Of a DNA stretch of 54,284 nucleotides, positions 48,327 through 54,284 are shown in pieces (position 1 is the stretch's first letter; every line of letters starts with the position of its first letter). The stretch comes from Oscillospiraceae bacterium (lineage in GTDB: Bacteria > Bacillota > Clostridia > Oscillospirales > Oscillospiraceae), in NCBI GenBank assembly GCA_017412765.1, contig JAFPWN010000033.1, forward strand, positions 1 through 54,284, in the 5' to 3' direction. The notes below the pieces were generated by a model, which made no database searches, was not told the DNA's origin, and was given only the letters and a program-made list of their open reading frames with translations. Position numbers and translations under genes: made by a program.

Positions 48327-48340
48327 GAGGATATACTGAA

Positions 48341-49153
48341 ATGAAAGACATTCTTACCGCACCCTGGATGGTCGAAATGATCCGCACCGCCACGAATATG
48401 TATGACCACGGCTGGGACGAGCGCAACGGCGGCAACATCAGCCTTATGCTCGACGAGGCGAGCGTGAAGGAATACCTCAACACAGACCACGTTCTGCGCG
48501 TTATCCCCACCGGCTTCAAGGCTCCCGAGCTCGAGGGCAAATACTTCCTCGTGACCGGCACCGGCAAATATTTCAAGAACGTGCAGTACGCTCCCGACGT
48601 CAACCTCGGCGTTGTCCGCATCGCGGACGGCGGCGAGAACGCCGAGCTTCTCTGGGGCTACTCCGACGGCGGCAAATTCACCTCCGAGTTCCCCGCCCAC
48701 ATGATGAGCCACGTCGCGCGCCTCTCCGTTGATCCCGAGAACAAGGTCGTAATGCACTGCCACCCGGCAAATCTTCTCGCCATGACCTACGTCCACACTC
48801 TCGACGAGCGCGAGTTCACCCGCACCCTTTGGCAGATGTGCACCGAGTGCATCGTAGTTTTCCCCGACGGCGTGAACGTCCTCCCCTGGATGCTCTGCGG
48901 CACGAACGCTATCGGCGAGGCGACCGCCGAAAAGATGCACACAGCCCGCCTTGTCGTATGGTCGCTCCACGGCATCTACGGCGCAGGCAAGGATCTCGAC
49001 GAGACCTTCGGTCTTATCGAAACCGCCGAGAAGGCCGCCGAGATCTACATGAAGATCGCTCACCTCCCGCGCGTGAATACGATCACCGACGCGCAGATGC
49101 ACGAGCTTGAGGCCCGCTTCGGCGTCAAGGGCCGCGAGGGATATTTAGACTAA
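48341..49153 (+). CDS. rhaD: Rhamnulose-1-phosphate aldolase (class II)
   Basis: A 270-residue zinc-dependent aldolase. Metal and catalytic residues are visible as S-E-F-P-A-H (catalytic glutamate, about 118), H-C-H-P (about 142-145) and W-S-L-H-G (about 210), the RhaD arrangement. It splits L-rhamnulose 1-phosphate into dihydroxyacetone phosphate and L-lactaldehyde. RBS AGGAGG. Between the isomerase and the lactaldehyde reductase, it completes the pathway order. Confidence 0.95.
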   Translation: MKDILTAPWMVEMIRTATNMYDHGWDERNGGNISLMLDEASVKEYLNTDHVLRVIPTGFKAPELEGKYFLVTGTGKYFKNVQYAPDVNLGVVRIADGGENAELLWGYSDGGKFTSEFPAHMMSHVARLSVDPENKVVMHCHPANLLAMTYVHTLDEREFTRTLWQMCTECIVVFPDGVNVLPWMLCGTNAIGEATAEKMHTARLVVWSLHGIYGAGKDLDETFGLIETAEKAAEIYMKIAHLPRVNTITDAQMHELEARFGVKGREGYLD

Positions 49154-49192
49154 GCGTACCACCAAATTTTTTATACAAGGAGTAATGTAAAA

Positions 49193-50341
49193 ATGGCTGA
49201 CAGAATCGTACTCAATCCCATCTCCTACCACGGACACGGCGCGATCGAGAACATCGTTCCGACTCTTCAGGCAAAGGGCTTCAAGAAGGCCTTTGTCGCC
49301 ACCGACCCCGATCTTCTGAGGTTCGGCGTTTCCAAAAAGGTCACCGACCTGCTCGACAAGGCAGGCTTCGCCTATGAGGTCTATTCCGACATCAAGCCCA
49401 ATCCCACCATCGAGAACGTTCAGAACGGCGTCGCCGCGTTCAAGGCAGCCGGCGCGGACTGCATCGTAGCTATCGGCGGCGGAAGCGCTATGGACACCTC
49501 CAAGGCAATCGGCATCATCGTTGAGAACCCCGAGTTCGCCGACGTCCGCTCTCTCGAGGGCGTTGCTCCGACCAAGAAGCACGCCGTATTCACCATCGCC
49601 GTACCGACCACCGCCGGCACCGCCGCCGAGGTCACCATCAACTACGTCATCACCGACGTTGAGAAAAAGCGCAAGTTCGTCTGCGTTGACGTCAACGACA
49701 TTCCCGAGATCGCCGTCGTCGATCCCGACATGATGAGCACCATGCCCCGCGGTCTCACCGCCGCCACCGGTATGGACGCTCTCACCCACGCGATTGAGGG
49801 CTATATCACCAAGGGACACTGCGCAATAAGCGATATGTTCCATCTTGAGGCGATCCGCCTTATCGCAAAGAACCTCCGCGGCGCAGTAGAGAACACCCCC
49901 GAGGGACGCGAGGGCATGGCTCTCGGTCAGTATATCGCCGGAATGGGCTTCTCTAACGTCGGTCTCGGCATCGTCCACTCCATGGCTCACGGCCTCTCCG
50001 CTCTCTACGATACCCCCCACGGAGTCGCCTGCGCGATTCTTCTGCCCGTTGGACTTGAGTACAACAAGTGCGTAGCCGGCGAGCGCTACCGCGCTATCGG
50101 CAAGGCGATGGAGGTCCCCTACATTGATTCCATGAACGATGAGGACGCCGCTGCCGCCACCATCGCCGCCGTAAAGAAGCTCTCAGCCGACGTCGGTATC
50201 CCCGCAAACCTCAAGGGCATCCTCAAGGATGAGGACGTTGACTTCCTCACCGCCTCCGCTATGGCTGACGCCTGCATGCCCGGCAACCCCCGCGAGGCAA
50301 CGAGCGAGGAAGTAGCGGCTCTTTACAGAAGCCAGATGTAA
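49193..50341 (+). CDS. fucO: Lactaldehyde reductase (iron-containing alcohol dehydrogenase)
   Basis: A 382-residue group III alcohol dehydrogenase. The NAD-binding G-G-G-S-A-M-D loop is near residue 95, and iron ligands lie in the A-I-E-G-Y-I, S-M-A-H-G-L-S-A and T-P-H-G-V-A regions (about 200-280). It reduces L-lactaldehyde to 1,2-propanediol with NADH under anaerobic conditions, which disposes of the aldehyde formed by RhaD. Last gene of the operon, ending at a terminator. Confidence 0.94.
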   Translation: MADRIVLNPISYHGHGAIENIVPTLQAKGFKKAFVATDPDLLRFGVSKKVTDLLDKAGFAYEVYSDIKPNPTIENVQNGVAAFKAAGADCIVAIGGGSAMDTSKAIGIIVENPEFADVRSLEGVAPTKKHAVFTIAVPTTAGTAAEVTINYVITDVEKKRKFVCVDVNDIPEIAVVDPDMMSTMPRGLTAATGMDALTHAIEGYITKGHCAISDMFHLEAIRLIAKNLRGAVENTPEGREGMALGQYIAGMGFSNVGLGIVHSMAHGLSALYDTPHGVACAILLPVGLEYNKCVAGERYRAIGKAMEVPYIDSMNDEDAAAATIAAVKKLSADVGIPANLKGILKDEDVDFLTASAMADACMPGNPREATSEEVAALYRSQM

Positions 50342-50375
50342 ATCAAAGCGAGGCAATGCAATACTGACACAAGAA

Positions 50376-50406
50376 ATGACCGCGAGGATAAGTTCCCCGC
50401 GGTCAT
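50376..50406. terminator. Terminator of the rhamnose operon
   Basis: A 9-bp stem ATGACCGCG / CGCGGTCAT with a 13-base loop, followed on the plus strand by TATTATTATTAT and on the minus strand by TTTCTTG. It can also end the convergent thymidine kinase unit. Confidence 0.75.
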
Positions 50407-50439
50407 TATTATTATATGATCATTTGAGGCGCTCCTCAT

Positions 50440-51033
50440 TTACTCAAGGGTCATCTGATCCTCCTGCTCCTCTATTTTCTTCTTCCAGCAGCGGTGGCAC
50501 ATGGCGACGTAGCTGTCGTTGCCGCCGAGCATTACCTGCGCGCCCTCGGTAACAATTCTGCCAAGCGCGTCGATTCTCGCGTTCACTATCGCCTTTCTGC
50601 CGCAGGAGCATATCGTTTTTATCTCCGTTATCGAATCCGCAAGCTCCATAAGTCTCTGCGCGCCGGGGAAAAAGTGCGTAAGAAAGTCTGTCCGCAGTCC
50701 GAAGCACAGCACCGGAATATCCTCCATATCCACAAGCCAGCGCAGTCCGTCTATCTGCGCGGGCGATAAAAACTGCGCCTCGTCTACGATGATCACGTCG
50801 TGCCTGCCCGCCTTGCGGTATGCCTCGACTATATCCTGCTCGGGCGTGATGATCTCCGCATGGCGCTTTAAGCCGATGCGGCTCTTGACTATATCCGCGC
50901 CGTCGCGCGTATCGGTGGCGGGCTTAATGAGCCACACAGTCATGCCCTTTTCCTCATAATTGAACTGCGTTATGAGCGCCTGAGCCGATTTTGACGAGCC
51001 CATGGCGCCGTATTTGAAGTAAAGCTTTGCCAT
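50440..51033 (-). CDS. tdk: Thymidine kinase
   Basis: A 197-residue type II thymidine kinase. Walker A is G-A-M-G-S-S-K-S (residues 9-16), the Walker B aspartate is in I-I-V-D-E-A-Q-F, and the zinc lasso uses C-S-C-G-R-K and C-H-R-C. It phosphorylates thymidine in salvage. Its start overlaps the udk stop (TAATG). Confidence 0.96.
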   Translation of the reverse strand: MAKLYFKYGAMGSSKSAQALITQFNYEEKGMTVWLIKPATDTRDGADIVKSRIGLKRHAEIITPEQDIVEAYRKAGRHDVIIVDEAQFLSPAQIDGLRWLVDMEDIPVLCFGLRTDFLTHFFPGAQRLMELADSITEIKTICSCGRKAIVNARIDALGRIVTEGAQVMLGGNDSYVAMCHRCWKKKIEEQEDQMTLE

Positions 51034-51656
51034 TATTCCTCTGTGCTCCTGAGATATCCTCTTATTCTGTCTATTACCATGTCGATGGCGACGCGGTTTC
51101 TGCCGCCCTCCGGCACGATTATGTCAGCCCTGCGCTTCGACGGCTCAACGAACTGCTCGTGCATGGGCTTTACGGTCGTCAGATACTGGTCAACGACGCT
51201 CTCGAGCGTCCTGCCGCGCTTTTTTACGTCGCGCATAATTCGGCGCAGGATACGCACGTCCGCGTCGGTATCGACGAAAATCTTTATATCGAGCTCATCG
51301 CAGATCGCCTGCTCCGCGTAGATCAGTATGCCCTCGACAACGAGCACGCGCGCAGGCTCGATAATCTCCGTTACCTTAGAGCGGTTGTGGACAGTGTAAT
51401 CGTAAACGGGGCTCAGAACGCTCTCACCGTTTTTGAGGGCTCGGATATGCTCGATGAAAAGCTCGTTGTCAAAAGAGTTCGGGTGATCGTAATTGAGCTT
51501 CGTGCGCTCCTCATAGCTCAGATCGTCATGCGATTTATAGTAGCTGTCATGGTGCAGAACGGATACCTCTGAGCCGAACGCCTCGACGATATTCCTCGTT
51601 ATCGTGGTCTTTCCGCTGCCGGTGCCTCCGGCGATGCCGATAGTCAGTGTTTTCAT
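51033..51656 (-). CDS. udk: Uridine kinase
   Basis: A 207-residue P-loop kinase. Walker A is G-G-T-G-S-G-K-T-T (residues 9-17), with the substrate block H-D-S-Y-Y-K and the Y-D-H-P-N-S-F-D segment of Udk proteins. It phosphorylates uridine and cytidine with ATP or GTP. The ATG at 51656 is preceded by GGGAGGG; an in-frame start 21 codons earlier lies before the predicted promoter -10 and is rejected. Operon udk-tdk. Confidence 0.95.
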   Translation of the reverse strand: MKTLTIGIAGGTGSGKTTITRNIVEAFGSEVSVLHHDSYYKSHDDLSYEERTKLNYDHPNSFDNELFIEHIRALKNGESVLSPVYDYTVHNRSKVTEIIEPARVLVVEGILIYAEQAICDELDIKIFVDTDADVRILRRIMRDVKKRGRTLESVVDQYLTTVKPMHEQFVEPSKRRADIIVPEGGRNRVAIDMVIDRIRGYLRSTEE

Positions 51657-51683
51657 CGCAGTCCCTCCCAGCTCTTTTTTATT

Positions 51684-51741
51684 ATTGTACCACTTTATCC
51701 CCACCTTGTAAATTGACATTTCGGCTTTTTCAATTTATAAT
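51684..51741. promoter_or_regulatory. Back-to-back promoters of udk-tdk and deoD
   Basis: Plus: TTGACA (51713-51718), 17 bp, TATAAT (51736-51741), a perfect consensus, for deoD. Minus: TTTACA (51712-51707), 17 bp, TACAAT (51689-51684), for udk-tdk. The two -35 boxes are adjacent with no gap. Confidence 0.85.
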
Positions 51742-51772
51742 TATGCTACAAAGAAAGAAGGAGGAGTTAATT

Positions 51773-52498
51773 ATGTCAACTCCACACATCAGCGCCCAGA
51801 AGGGCGATTTTGCAAAAACCGTGCTTATGCCCGGCGACCCGCTGCGTTCAAAATTCATCGCGGAGAATTTTCTGACCGATCCGAAGCTTGTGAACAACGT
51901 CCGCGGAGTTCAGGGCTACACCGGCACCTGGAAGGGCGTTCCCGTCAGCGTAATGGCGTCCGGAATGGGAATTCCCGCAATCGGCATCTATTCCTATGAG
52001 CTTTACACACAGTACGACGTGGATAACATCATCCGCATCGGCTCAGCCGGAAGCATTCAGCCCGATCTGCACGCCTTGGACATAGTTATCGCGTCCGGAG
52101 CCTGCACCGACTCGAACTTCGCGCATCAGTTCAACTTGAACGGCACCTTCGCGCCCATCGCGGACTACGAGCTTCTCTCCGCCGCAGTCGGCTGCGCGAA
52201 GCAAAAAGGCATTTCGCCGCGCGTAGGCAACGTGCTGAGCGCCGATAATTTCTATTCGCCGGACTCCGACGGACCCGATCAGTGGAAAAAGATGGGCGTT
52301 CTTGCGATCGAGATGGAGTGCGCGGGACTTTATATGAACGCCGCCCGCCTCGGAAAGCGCGCGCTCGGCATACTCACGATCTCCGACCACCTCTACGACA
52401 CCTCTGAAAATCTTTCACCGGAGGCGCGTCAGAAGGGCTTCACTCAGATGATGGAGATCGCCCTCGACACCGCCGTCGAGATGTCAAAGTTAGGTTAA
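51773..52498 (+). CDS. deoD: Purine-nucleoside phosphorylase (DeoD type)
   Basis: A 241-residue hexameric-type phosphorylase. It has the N-terminal M-P-G-D-P-L-R-S phosphate-binding segment, G-M-G-I-P-A-I-G-I-Y-S-Y-E, R-I-G-S-A-G-S and the E-M-E-C-A-G-L-Y ribose-binding motif near 182. The catalytic aspartate is in T-I-S-D-H (about 206-210). It splits purine nucleosides to base and ribose 1-phosphate. RBS AAGGAGGAG. It neighbours a nucleoside-type binding lipoprotein downstream. Confidence 0.96.
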   Translation: MSTPHISAQKGDFAKTVLMPGDPLRSKFIAENFLTDPKLVNNVRGVQGYTGTWKGVPVSVMASGMGIPAIGIYSYELYTQYDVDNIIRIGSAGSIQPDLHALDIVIASGACTDSNFAHQFNLNGTFAPIADYELLSAAVGCAKQKGISPRVGNVLSADNFYSPDSDGPDQWKKMGVLAIEMECAGLYMNAARLGKRALGILTISDHLYDTSENLSPEARQKGFTQMMEIALDTAVEMSKLG

Positions 52499-52533
52499 AT
52501 TCTGCACAAAACGACAAAAGTATATTATGTAAC

Positions 52534-52562
52534 TTGAAATCCTGCCCGAAATGATATATAAT
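52534..52562 (+). promoter_or_regulatory. Promoter of the BMP lipoprotein gene
   Basis: TTGAAA (52534-52539), 17 bp, TATAAT (52557-52562), about 60 bp before the start codon. Confidence 0.8.
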
Positions 52563-52566
52563 ACAA

Positions 52567-52584
52567 TTGTGCATTAGGGCACAA
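52567..52584. promoter_or_regulatory. Operator-like palindrome TTGTGC-N6-GCACAA
   Basis: A perfect 6-bp inverted repeat with 6-bp centre, 4 bp behind the -10 box, i.e. over the transcript start of the BMP gene. A further GCACAA half-site lies at 52504-52509, upstream of the -35 box. Its position suits a repressor that senses nucleosides; the regulator is not identified. Confidence 0.5.
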
Positions 52585-52621
52585 ATACAGAAAATGAGAA
52601 CAGATATGGAGGAATGTACAA

Positions 52622-53761
52622 ATGAAAAAGTTTCTCGCACTGGCTCTCGCCCTCGCAATGGTCTTCTCTCTCGCCGCCTGCTCTACTGGCAGCAACAACG
52701 AGACCAAGAATGACAACGTGGACGTGACCAACCCAGATTCCATTCCCGACACCATGACCAGCGCCGACGGTAAGTATCAGGTAGCCTTCGTTACCGACGT
52801 CGGTCAGCTCAAGGACAAGTCCTTCAACCAGGGCACCTACGACGGCGTTAAGAGCTACGCTTATCAGAACAACGAGAGCTACAAGTATTATCAGCCCGCC
52901 AACGGCGATCAGGCAACTGACGACGACCGTTACGACGCGATGAAGGCAGCTGCCGAGGCAGGCGCCAAGGTCATCGTCTGCGCAGGCTTCATGCAGGCCG
53001 GCGCTCTCGAGAGAGCCGCCAAGGATTACCCCGAGACCAACTTCGTATTCATCGACGGTTGGAACCTCGGTCTTGACAACGTCGCCGGCATCGACTTCAA
53101 AGAGGAGCAGCCCGGCTACTTCGCAGGCTATGCGATCGTCAAGGAAGGCTATGACAAGCTCGGCTTCGCCGGCGGCGGCGGCGGAACCAACCCCGCAGTC
53201 AACCGCTACGGCTACGGCTTCGTCCAGGGCGCAAATGATGCCGCTAAGGAAATGGGCAAGACCGTTGAGATCAAGTACACCTATCAGTACGGCGCTTCCT
53301 TCTCCGCCTCCCCCGAGCTTCAGAGCATGATGAGCGGTTGGTATCAGAACGGCACCCAGGTCGTATTCGCCTGCGGCGGCTCCATCTTCCAGTCCATCAC
53401 CGCTGCCGCTTCCGCTAACGACGGACTCGTTATCGGCGTTGACGTAGACCAGAGCCCCGATTCCGAGACTGTTGTCACCTCCGCTATGAAGGGTCTCTCC
53501 GCTGCCGCAATGCTCGCCATTTCCATGAACGATAACGGCACCTGGGGTCTTATCGGCGGCAACGGCACCTCCCTCGGCGTTGCCGAGAACGCTGTCGGCC
53601 TCCCGACCGATACCTGGAAGATGAAGAACTACACCGTTGCAGAGTACGAGGCGCTTTACCAGAAGGTTCTCGACGGCTCTGTCACCATCGACAACGCCGC
53701 TCCCGAGTCTGACGGAATCTCCGCCAAGGACTTCTCCAACGTCACCATCATCTACGAATAA
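52622..53761 (+). CDS. BMP-family (PnrA-like) nucleoside-binding lipoprotein
   Basis: A 379-residue substrate-binding lipoprotein. The lipobox L-A-A-C gives lipidation at C20. The mature domain starts with V-A-F-V-T-D-V-G-Q-L-K-D-K-S-F-N-Q-G, the hallmark of the basic-membrane-protein/PnrA family, followed by G-F-A-G-G-G-G-G near 185. PnrA-like proteins bind purine nucleosides for an ABC importer. Expected ATPase and permease genes are not present before the contig end. The adjacent deoD fits uptake followed by phosphorolysis. Confidence 0.93.
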   Translation: MKKFLALALALAMVFSLAACSTGSNNETKNDNVDVTNPDSIPDTMTSADGKYQVAFVTDVGQLKDKSFNQGTYDGVKSYAYQNNESYKYYQPANGDQATDDDRYDAMKAAAEAGAKVIVCAGFMQAGALERAAKDYPETNFVFIDGWNLGLDNVAGIDFKEEQPGYFAGYAIVKEGYDKLGFAGGGGGTNPAVNRYGYGFVQGANDAAKEMGKTVEIKYTYQYGASFSASPELQSMMSGWYQNGTQVVFACGGSIFQSITAAASANDGLVIGVDVDQSPDSETVVTSAMKGLSAAAMLAISMNDNGTWGLIGGNGTSLGVAENAVGLPTDTWKMKNYTVAEYEALYQKVLDGSVTIDNAAPESDGISAKDFSNVTIIYE

Positions 53762-53781
53762 TTCCGGTATCTCAAGCTCAA

Positions 53782-53815
53782 AAGGGTCTGTCCTTCTACG
53801 GACAGACCCTTTTTT
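53782..53815 (+). terminator. Terminator behind the BMP lipoprotein gene
   Basis: A perfect 12-bp stem AAGGGTCTGTCC / GGACAGACCCTT with loop TTCTAC and a run of T to 53815. It ends the lipoprotein transcript, so transporter genes, if linked, need partial read-through or another promoter. Confidence 0.93.
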
Positions 53816-54125
53816 GTGCTATTTTGAACGCGACTGATCGCTTTATGTTTTCTTCCTCCTGCGGAGCCGTATCCTGCTCTGATGGTGAGGAGGATCACTT
53901 TCTCGGCGGCAGGAAGATGGGGTCTTGGGTCTCCGCGCCTCAGCACGTCTGTATGCCCTTGATCCGCAAGGGAAACGCAGAAATGGTCAAAAGTACAGTC
54001 GTGCTTGTGATTGCCGTCAACGCGCCTCTGATCGCGTCGTATCACTTGACCGGCAAGGCGCAATTCCATCTCGTTTCGTCTGACAGGGAAAAAATGAGCC
54101 TTGAGGAAAACCTCAAGGCTCAGAC
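53816..54125. other. Gene-poor stretch with several RNA-like hairpins, unidentified
   Basis: About 310 bp between the BMP terminator and repeat copy D without a gene I can support. Long frames exist on both strands, but their ends run into the repeat, and none has a ribosome binding site in place. Visible structure: CCCTTG-ATCCG-CAAGGG near 53957-53974, and a larger stem TTGCCGTCAA (54011-54020) with TTGACCGGCAA (54046-54056), 10 pairs with one bulge, that encloses a small CGCG hairpin. It could be a non-coding RNA or a decayed gene. I do not see signatures of 6S, SRP, tmRNA or RNase P RNA. Confidence 0.4.
54096..54121 (+). terminator. Perfect hairpin abutting repeat copy D
   Basis: An 11-bp perfect stem GAGCCTTGAGG / CCTCAAGGCTC with loop AAAA, 4 bp before TGTAGAC. 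There is no T-run behind it, just as at the left hairpin of copy C. If copy D also split a terminator, an identical hairpin followed by T residues would lie beyond the contig end. Confidence 0.6.
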
Positions 54126-54284
54126 TGTAGACAAAATGGAAAAAGCGTTGGATAAAGGAGGCGGGGATCTGTGAAGGGGCCGGCCGAGAGGCCCCTTCAC
54201 GTCGCATCACCCGCCCGCAGGCGTCATATTTTGCGCTCAGAGAGCGCAAAATATGTTCGATGCGGAGACTTTGTCGACGCATTG
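54126..54284 (+). repeat. Dispersed 159-bp hairpin element, copy D (at contig edge)
   Basis: Plus-oriented copy, nearly identical to A, B and C, including both hairpins and the linker TCACCCG shared with copy A. The contig ends exactly at GACGCATTG, the end of the element. With copy A at base 1 in opposite orientation, the window is bounded by inverted copies. Confidence 0.93.

Noticed and set aside
53824-54174. 116-codon frame ending within repeat copy D, and a 176-codon frame on the opposite strand
   Set aside because: Both end inside the repeat, start without a ribosome binding site and show no recognisable domain. Described instead as an unidentified stretch.
1-54284. CRISPR arrays, rRNA or tRNA genes
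   Set aside because: No regularly spaced direct repeats, no cloverleaf with conserved TTCGA arm, and no rRNA-like segments were found on reading both strands.

Overview
The window looks like a complete assembly contig from a spore-forming, GC-rich Bacillota (Clostridia), most likely an uncultured Oscillospirales-type gut anaerobe. The indications are a SpoIIID regulator, Gram-positive style AGGAGG ribosome binding sites, lipoprotein substrate-binding proteins, an HgdC/BcrAD-type dehydratase activase of strict anaerobes, a rhamnose operon and an S-layer-homology protein. The taxonomic placement is inference. I see no rRNA, tRNA or CRISPR array and no autonomous transposase.

Layout, left to right. 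(1) 1-5.9 kb: a tightly overlapping minus-strand operon psuK-psuG-CAT-fold protein-DUF1349 protein (pseudouridine catabolism), divergent from spoIIID, then an M3 oligopeptidase and a small Lar-like zinc protein. (2) 5.9-13.3 kb: a giant duplicated dehydratase activase, two radical-SAM genes, and a zinc-ribbon membrane protein with a J-domain protein. (3) 13.4-20.3 kb: a GH2 beta-galactosidase and a transmembrane sensor with an HD-GYP output, divergent from a DUF6873-like protein. (4) 20.4-25.4 kb: a complete branched-chain amino acid ABC transporter, livKHMGF. (5) 25.4-33.1 kb: a PRK06851-like ATPase, an ElaA-type acetyltransferase with an amidohydrolase, an aminotransferase-trpS-WecA/TagO-like run, a cassette of three unknown small proteins, and a phosphoesterase. 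(6) 33.1-40.3 kb: purB-purA and a heterodimeric YheI/YheH-like ABC exporter with an acetyltransferase. (7) 40.4-43.5 kb: a LexA/UmuD-like repressor divergent from an error-prone Y-family polymerase cassette that runs on into a phosphopantetheinyl transferase and an AraC regulator. (8) 44.5-50.3 kb: a rhamnose catabolic operon (kinase, SLH protein, isomerase, aldolase, lactaldehyde reductase). (9) 50.4-53.8 kb: nucleoside salvage (tdk, udk, deoD) and a BMP-family nucleoside-binding lipoprotein. Pseudouridine, purine and pyrimidine salvage together with purA/purB make nucleotide metabolism a recurring theme.

The most unusual material is non-coding. A ~159-bp element with two perfect hairpins and short terminal inverted repeats occurs four times: at both ends of the window in opposite orientation, which probably explains where assembly stopped, and at 5.7 and 12.1 kb. 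At 12.1 kb it is flanked by an exact 24-bp duplication of a terminator hairpin shared by two convergent genes, as if a small mobile element had inserted into an intrinsic terminator and duplicated it. A second, unrelated 160-bp inverted-repeat element with TA ends sits directly behind the beta-galactosidase stop codon. Other regulatory oddities are a 13-bp perfect inverted repeat that contains the Shine-Dalgarno of rhaB, a purB promoter whose predicted start lies inside a terminator stem, and divergent lexA-like/polymerase promoters that share a palindromic -35 box.
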